The position numbers and the translations under genes were made by a program. 64,000 nucleotides of DNA from JAVBNT01 sp031551355 (GTDB taxonomy: Bacteria > Vulcanimicrobiota > CADAWZ01), in assembly GCA_031551355.1 (NCBI GenBank), contig JAVBNT010000009.1:108751-172750 (forward strand), read 5' to 3'. Position 1 is the first letter of the stretch. Each line of letters begins with the position of its first letter. Under the pieces are notes generated by a model. The model did no database searches and was not told the DNA's origin. It saw nothing but the letters and a program-made list of their open reading frames with translations. Of the stretch, positions 60,771 through 64,000 are shown piece by piece.

Positions 60771-61378
60771 TATTCATACCTCTCTCTTAACGGCAGGCCA
60801 AGCCTGGTTCTAAGGGCATTTTCCGTAAGTTGATATGGATTGCCGGTTGTGATGGTGCCATCGGGATGTTTAATTTTAGGGCCGGCAACCTTTAAACCTA
60901 CAACTTGCCGTTCTTTTGCTTCTTCTGTATACTTTGACCCGTTAACAGGTGTTATTATATTATAATGCTCTTGATGAGTACCCGTTGCATTGCAATAAGC
61001 ATGAGCCATTTCATGAAAAAGTGTTGTTAGCGGTCTTAAATTATGACGATTTTTTCCCGCATTCAAAGAAGGATCGTATTGAATGATTGTTTCACAGCCA
61101 ACATTCGGCGTTCCGTTTGGCAGTACAAAGCCGTTGTCTTTATCTTGTGATATTGCCGTAATATTCTTCTTTGACATTGCGTATAGTTCAATACTTACAG
61201 ATTTTCCGGCCTTTTCGATTTCTTTAAACATCTTTCGACCTTCCGGTAGAGCTCTCATGGTTTCAAAGTCTGAGCCTGCTCTTACTTTGAACTTATCGTC
61301 ACCGTCTATTTTTATATTCCTGCCATTTCCTCTCGTTATTTCGTCATCACCGTTACCGCCCAGATAACATTGTTTCAT
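60770..61378 (-). pseudogene. M91-type zinc metallopeptidase, 5'-truncated, unit 2
   Basis: About 202 residues remain. It starts inside one last RTX turn (YLGGNGDDEI) at the edge of copy E of the structured element, and continues with AGSDFETMRALPEGRKMF and LTTLFHEMAHAYCNATG, the HExxHAY zinc motif, ending in NPYQLTENALRTRLGL. The peptidase domain itself seems whole, so a short product is conceivable from the ATG at 61378 at the element boundary, but no ribosome binding site is evident. Confidence 0.7.
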
Positions 61379-61664
61379 AGTTAAGCCATTTAAAAACCAT
61401 CTGACGCAAATCATTATTTACGGTGAGCCTTAGCTAAGCCAAACTTCAGGCGGCTTGGCACCACGTGTAAAATCATTGCAGTGAAAAACACATTAGAAGA
61501 GTGGTAGCCGTCTGAAGTCTCTCTGCAGTGGTAAACTATTTCACCGAAAACATTGTCTTGCGCCAGGTTGAGCGCGGGGGTAGCTTGGAGGGGTTTCCAT
61601 AGGGGAGGATGCGAGGGGGCGCGGAATTTTAGCCCCCTTAATAGCCTCCACTTGGAATTTCCGT
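61377..61664 (+). repeat. Dispersed structured element, copy E (inside a gene)
   Basis: Begins with ATAGTTAAGCCATTT, the same end as copy A, and runs through CTTCAGGCGGCTTGGCACCA, AGAGTGGTAGCCGTCTGAAG, TTGCGCCAGGTTGAGCGCGG, GGAGGGGTTTCCATAGGGG and GGGGGCGCGGAATTTTAGCC, ending at CTTGGAATTTCCGT. It separates the N-terminal fragment from the peptidase part of RTX unit 2 and replaces most of the RTX repeat block. Confidence 0.85.
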
Positions 61665-61790
61665 CATATCAATGGGTTCGGAAACGGCTGCAGTTGTTTC
61701 AATATGGGGCGTTGCGGTATGGGTTACAGATGATTTTGAAAGCCCACTCTTATTTACACTGCCCGGAAAAAGATTACTTATTATGTTCAT
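61665..61790 (-). pseudogene. RTX protein N-terminal fragment, unit 2
   Basis: From ATG 61790 it reads MNIISNLFPGSVNKSGLSKS and on to a PIDM end, collinear with the first 42 residues of the unit 1 protein, then runs into copy E and stops. The ribosome binding site, leader hairpin and CRP-type site are intact. Confidence 0.8.
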
Positions 61791-61793
61791 AAC

Positions 61794-61841
61794 GGCCTCC
61801 CGATTGATATCTTCTGTTATAAATATATCATCCCGGAGGCC
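61794..61841 (-). promoter_or_regulatory. Leader hairpin, unit 2
   Basis: The same paired arms as at 57521-57568 (GGCCTCCCGATTGATAT and ATATCATCCCGGAGGCC on the plus strand), again burying the ribosome binding site of the ATG at 61790. The two leaders are identical in both arms. Confidence 0.55.
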
Positions 61842-61846
61842 GGCTT

Positions 61847-61868
61847 GTATGTGATCATGATCACATAC
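61847..61868. promoter_or_regulatory. CRP/FNR-type operator, unit 2
   Basis: Exact copy of the 22-bp palindrome of unit 1, core TGTGATCATGATCACA, at the same distance from the start codon. Confidence 0.7.
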
Positions 61869-61975
61869 CGATAATTTTTTTGACAGTCAATTTTAAAGAA
61901 ACCATATTGTATACATCATTTAGTAGCGGTTTTTAATATTTTATTGCAAGTATTCTTAAGATATATAAAAAAAAT

Positions 61976-61998
61976 TTTGCTTGGATTGGCCGGGCAAA
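61976..61998 (-). terminator. Terminator-like hairpin, unit 2
   Basis: TTTTGC...GCAAAA with GG/CC pairs and a T run on the minus strand, the counterpart of 57711-57733. Confidence 0.5.
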
Positions 61999-62033
61999 AG
62001 TAAGGAATAGGTTTGTTCATTGGAATGAGATAC

Positions 62034-62092
62034 GTTAAGCCAAATTCCAGGCGACTTGGCATCGCAGGGAAAATAACCGCAGGGAAAAACGC
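62034..62092 (+). repeat. Dispersed structured element, copy F (truncated)
   Basis: Only the first 60 bp of the core remain (GTTAAGCC, GGCGACTTGGCATCGCAGGG, GCAGGGAAAAACGCATAA), at the position equivalent to copy D. The rest was lost before the adjoining gene. Confidence 0.65.
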
Positions 62093-62107
62093 ATAAATAA
62101 AAGAAAG

Positions 62108-62136
62108 GGCTGGGCGAAAACCACCCAACCCTTCAG
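62108..62136 (-). terminator. Terminator after EF-hand paralogue 2
   Basis: On the minus strand GGGTTGGGTG pairs with CGCCCAGCCC (G-U pairs included) over a short loop, followed by TTTCTTTT. Confidence 0.78.
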
Positions 62137-62164
62137 GAAAAATTGTTACTACAATTACACCTGT

Positions 62165-63328
62165 TTATTTTGCTGCAACTGTGCGAAGCTCAACTGCATT
62201 CGGCCACCAATCCCACATTCTCTGGGTCTTGCCGTTTATCTGGAAGGAGCTTACAAAACCTTTGTGTTTTACATCAATGGAAGTAATTCCGAGCTCTGTG
62301 CAAGATGTTACTTCACCGGCATCAGCTATACCGTTACCGTTTTTGTCCTGCCATACTGAAAGACCTTTAAGGGCGTCGCCTTTGACGATTCCATTGTTAT
62401 CAGCATAGAGAGAAAGTTTCTCATAACCGGTGTCATATCCGCCGGAAGTTCCGAAGAGACAGCTCATATCTATTGTTCCGTCAGCTTTAGGGGCTACGAG
62501 CAGACCGTCGTTAGGCCCAACCCATTCCATTGCAATTTCGAAACCATCGCCATAGAAATCGGCTACTATGGTGTTTTTGAGATCTGTTGTTTCGTGCGGC
62601 AGATACTGGCCGTTGGAAGCTTCGAGTTTGCCGTTGCCGGTCATATCAAGAACGATCGGGCTGACTCTCTTTGTAGCGGTAATAGAGTGTATTTTCACTT
62701 TGTAAAGATCAAGGTTTATGTCCTCAACCATCTGAAGAACGCCATCTACATATGCGTAGCTGACTGAAGAGCTGCTGCCGAGAACATATTCTCTGTCTAC
62801 ACCACCCTTATTATTAACTTTTTCTATATCTTCCAATGCGCCTTCATCAATTGCATCGTCATCCTCACCGACAGTTGTTCCGGCATCTCTTCCGGGAACG
62901 ATACTCTGATTTCTAATAACGGCAGCTACATTAGACCAGTCGATTTTGGCTATTTGATTTTTATTAAGTTTGTCAACAGCCTTTTTTATATCACCCGTAG
63001 CCTGATATTCGAAAAGAAGAGCGTTTGCCATTTCTGCACCAACGGAAGCAATCAGACTCTTAAAAGGATCTTTAAGATCTCCGGCAAGTCCTGCCAATAT
63101 GGCATCATGCAACAACAGTGAAGGAGAGTAAATATAGTTAAAAGTTGCATTAGAAGCAGTTGTAGATCTAATCGTTACGGCATAAACGTCTGTCGGTTTG
63201 TCATTAGTATAGTTCTTGTTAATGTTAGTCTTTTTCGGAGCTACCTTAGAGCCTGTGGCCGCATATACCGCAGAAACAAGTGCCAGTGAAAAAATACCGA
63301 CCATCAGAAGTAATAAAATTTTTCTCAT
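62165..63328 (-). CDS. Secreted EF-hand-type calcium-binding protein, paralogue 2
   Basis: 387 residues from ATG 63328, placed by AAGGGGG upstream and by the signal peptide MRKILLLLMVGIFSLALVSAVYA; an in-frame start at 63391 would bury this signal. The protein is collinear with the one at 52614, with the same YSPSLLLHDAILAGL, ITATKRVSPIVLDMTGNGKL, ADFYGDGFEIAMEWVGPNDG and EF-hand loop DKNGNGIADAGE. The C-terminal half is almost identical, the N-terminal half diverges. Secreted, probably calcium-dependent; tandem with a further copy. Confidence 0.82.
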   Translation of the reverse strand: MRKILLLLMVGIFSLALVSAVYAATGSKVAPKKTNINKNYTNDKPTDVYAVTIRSTTASNATFNYIYSPSLLLHDAILAGLAGDLKDPFKSLIASVGAEMANALLFEYQATGDIKKAVDKLNKNQIAKIDWSNVAAVIRNQSIVPGRDAGTTVGEDDDAIDEGALEDIEKVNNKGGVDREYVLGSSSSVSYAYVDGVLQMVEDINLDLYKVKIHSITATKRVSPIVLDMTGNGKLEASNGQYLPHETTDLKNTIVADFYGDGFEIAMEWVGPNDGLLVAPKADGTIDMSCLFGTSGGYDTGYEKLSLYADNNGIVKGDALKGLSVWQDKNGNGIADAGEVTSCTELGITSIDVKHKGFVSSFQINGKTQRMWDWWPNAVELRTVAAK

Positions 63329-63784
63329 ACCTAAAAACCCCCTTAAAACATTTTTGTCTACACTCCAAGAATAACATCGCCGTATTGACATATTATTAAC
63401 AATTTATTACGATTATGTCTTATTTGCAATATTATTTTATTGATAGATTTAATAAGTATAATCAATATATCAATAGTTAACAAATACAAATTATGCTTTA
63501 GTCATCAGAGCTGATACGGAATTAGTTTTCAATGGTCCGCAACTTGAAAGAGCAAACAAAATAAGTCTAGCGCAAATTTATAGCACATCAAAAAAAACAA
63601 TCATCATTTCAGCTTATTAACTCTCCGGATTGCCACAGCATAGTTTATCCCCGCTAAGACTGGGATTCGCGACAACAGTTCTTTATTTTATATCGGTTGA
63701 ACTTATACAAATTTCCTGATATTACTATAATAATCCGTCAGCCTGCCTCTCAAGATAGCGAGAAAAAAAAGGCAAGTCTTAAAT
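63329..63784. other. Intergenic region upstream of EF-hand paralogue 2
   Basis: A+T-rich with the promoter for the gene at 63328. A decayed hairpin-like stretch (TATCCCCGCTAAGACTGGGA) near 63640-63660 is reminiscent of the REP-like element at 41428. No gene seen. Confidence 0.4.
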
Positions 63785-63785
63785 T

Positions 63786-63819
63786 AAAAAAAGCCGACCC
63801 TTACGAATCGGCTTTTTTT
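63786..63819 (-). terminator. Terminator after EF-hand paralogue 3
   Basis: AAAAAAAGCCGA and TCGGCTTTTTTT form a 12-bp stem over a 10-nt loop; symmetrical, so it can act on both strands. Confidence 0.88.
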
Positions 63820-63837
63820 ATTTAAGTGGTTTTTAAT

Positions 63838-64000
63838 TTATTTCGCTGCAACTGTGCGGAGCTCTGCTGCTGACGGCCACCAATCCCACATTCTCTGGGT
63901 TTTGCCGTTCATCTCGAAGGAGCTTACAAAGCCTTTGTGTTTTACATCGATGGAAGTAATTCCGAGCTCTGTGCAAGATGTTACTTCACCGGCGTCAGCG
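63838..64000 (-). CDS. EF-hand-type calcium-binding protein, paralogue 3 (cut by window end)
   Basis: Only the last 53 codons are present: an EF-hand end ADAGEVTSCTELGITSIDVK, then a segment ending in MWDWWPSAAELRTVAAK. These are almost identical to the C termini of the proteins at 52614 and 62165. The start lies outside the window. Confidence 0.85.
   Translation of the reverse strand, partial: ADAGEVTSCTELGITSIDVKHKGFVSSFEMNGKTQRMWDWWPSAAELRTVAAK

Noticed and set aside
28255..62092. CRISPR array as explanation of the recurring repeats
   Set aside because: Copies are about 240-350 bp, kilobases apart, in both orientations and without regular spacers; no cas genes are seen.
1..64000. tRNA or rRNA genes
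   Set aside because: No tRNA-like cloverleaf or rRNA signature sequence was noticed by eye; a tRNAscan run could change this.

Overview
The window (about 42-43% G+C by eye) reads as chromosome of a Gram-negative-type (diderm) bacterium: many signal-II lipoproteins, a rich type IV pilus / type II secretion-like pseudopilin inventory, RTX proteins, a TPR/HD-GYP c-di-GMP protein and a complete housekeeping backbone (ftsY, ispF, queE, polA, rpsA, coaE, smpB, ackA). The abundance of pseudopilins and NHL lipoproteins together with many hairpin repeats would fit an uncultured lineage such as Riflebacteria/Wallbacteria, but this is a guess; no rRNA or tRNA is present to fix it.

Layout. 1-0.95 kb: helical-repeat protein. 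1.06-12.57 kb: three tandem copies of a four-gene cassette (PilV/GspI-like, PilW/GspJ-like, PilX/GspK-like, small lipoprotein). 12.6-19.05 kb, minus strand: a membrane protein and a compact operon TPR/HD-GYP - ftsY - radical SAM/SPASM - ispF - queE. 19.5-27.4 kb, plus strand: membrane glycosyltransferase, disordered protein, polA, rpsA, coaE-thioesterase-smpB. 27.5-28.9 kb: a frameshifted membrane protein, a dispersed hairpin-rich repeat, and an 11-residue-repeat protein. 29.3-37.2 kb: three tandem NHL beta-propeller lipoproteins. 37.3-40.9 kb: dihydropyrimidinase/hydantoinase, DegT-type aminotransferase, YkgJ-type protein. 40.9-41.5 kb: a repeat nest with an IS3-family transposase remnant. 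41.6-44.4 kb, minus: CPBP protease, acetate kinase, unknowns. 44.8-46.5 kb: a further pseudopilin pair. 46.8-53.8 kb, minus: short lipoprotein, 1018-residue PilX-like protein, NHL lipoprotein, EF-hand protein. 55.1-62.1 kb, minus: two tandem copies of an RTX / M91-type metallopeptidase plus partner-protein unit, both damaged, with a RelE toxin-antitoxin pair between. 62.1-64 kb: two more EF-hand paralogues.

How it fits together. The accessory content is dominated by surface and secreted proteins expanded by tandem duplication: pseudopilin cassettes, NHL lipoproteins, EF-hand proteins, RTX/M91 units. The two most unusual signals are (i) a dispersed ~240-350 bp element (six copies, one inside a gene) with conserved, partly wobble-compensated stems that looks like a structured RNA or a MITE carrying one, and (ii) the RTX-M91 peptidase/partner units, each preceded by a near-ideal CRP-type palindrome and a leader hairpin that buries the ribosome binding site. 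All functional statements rest on reading motifs; no database search or folding program was run.
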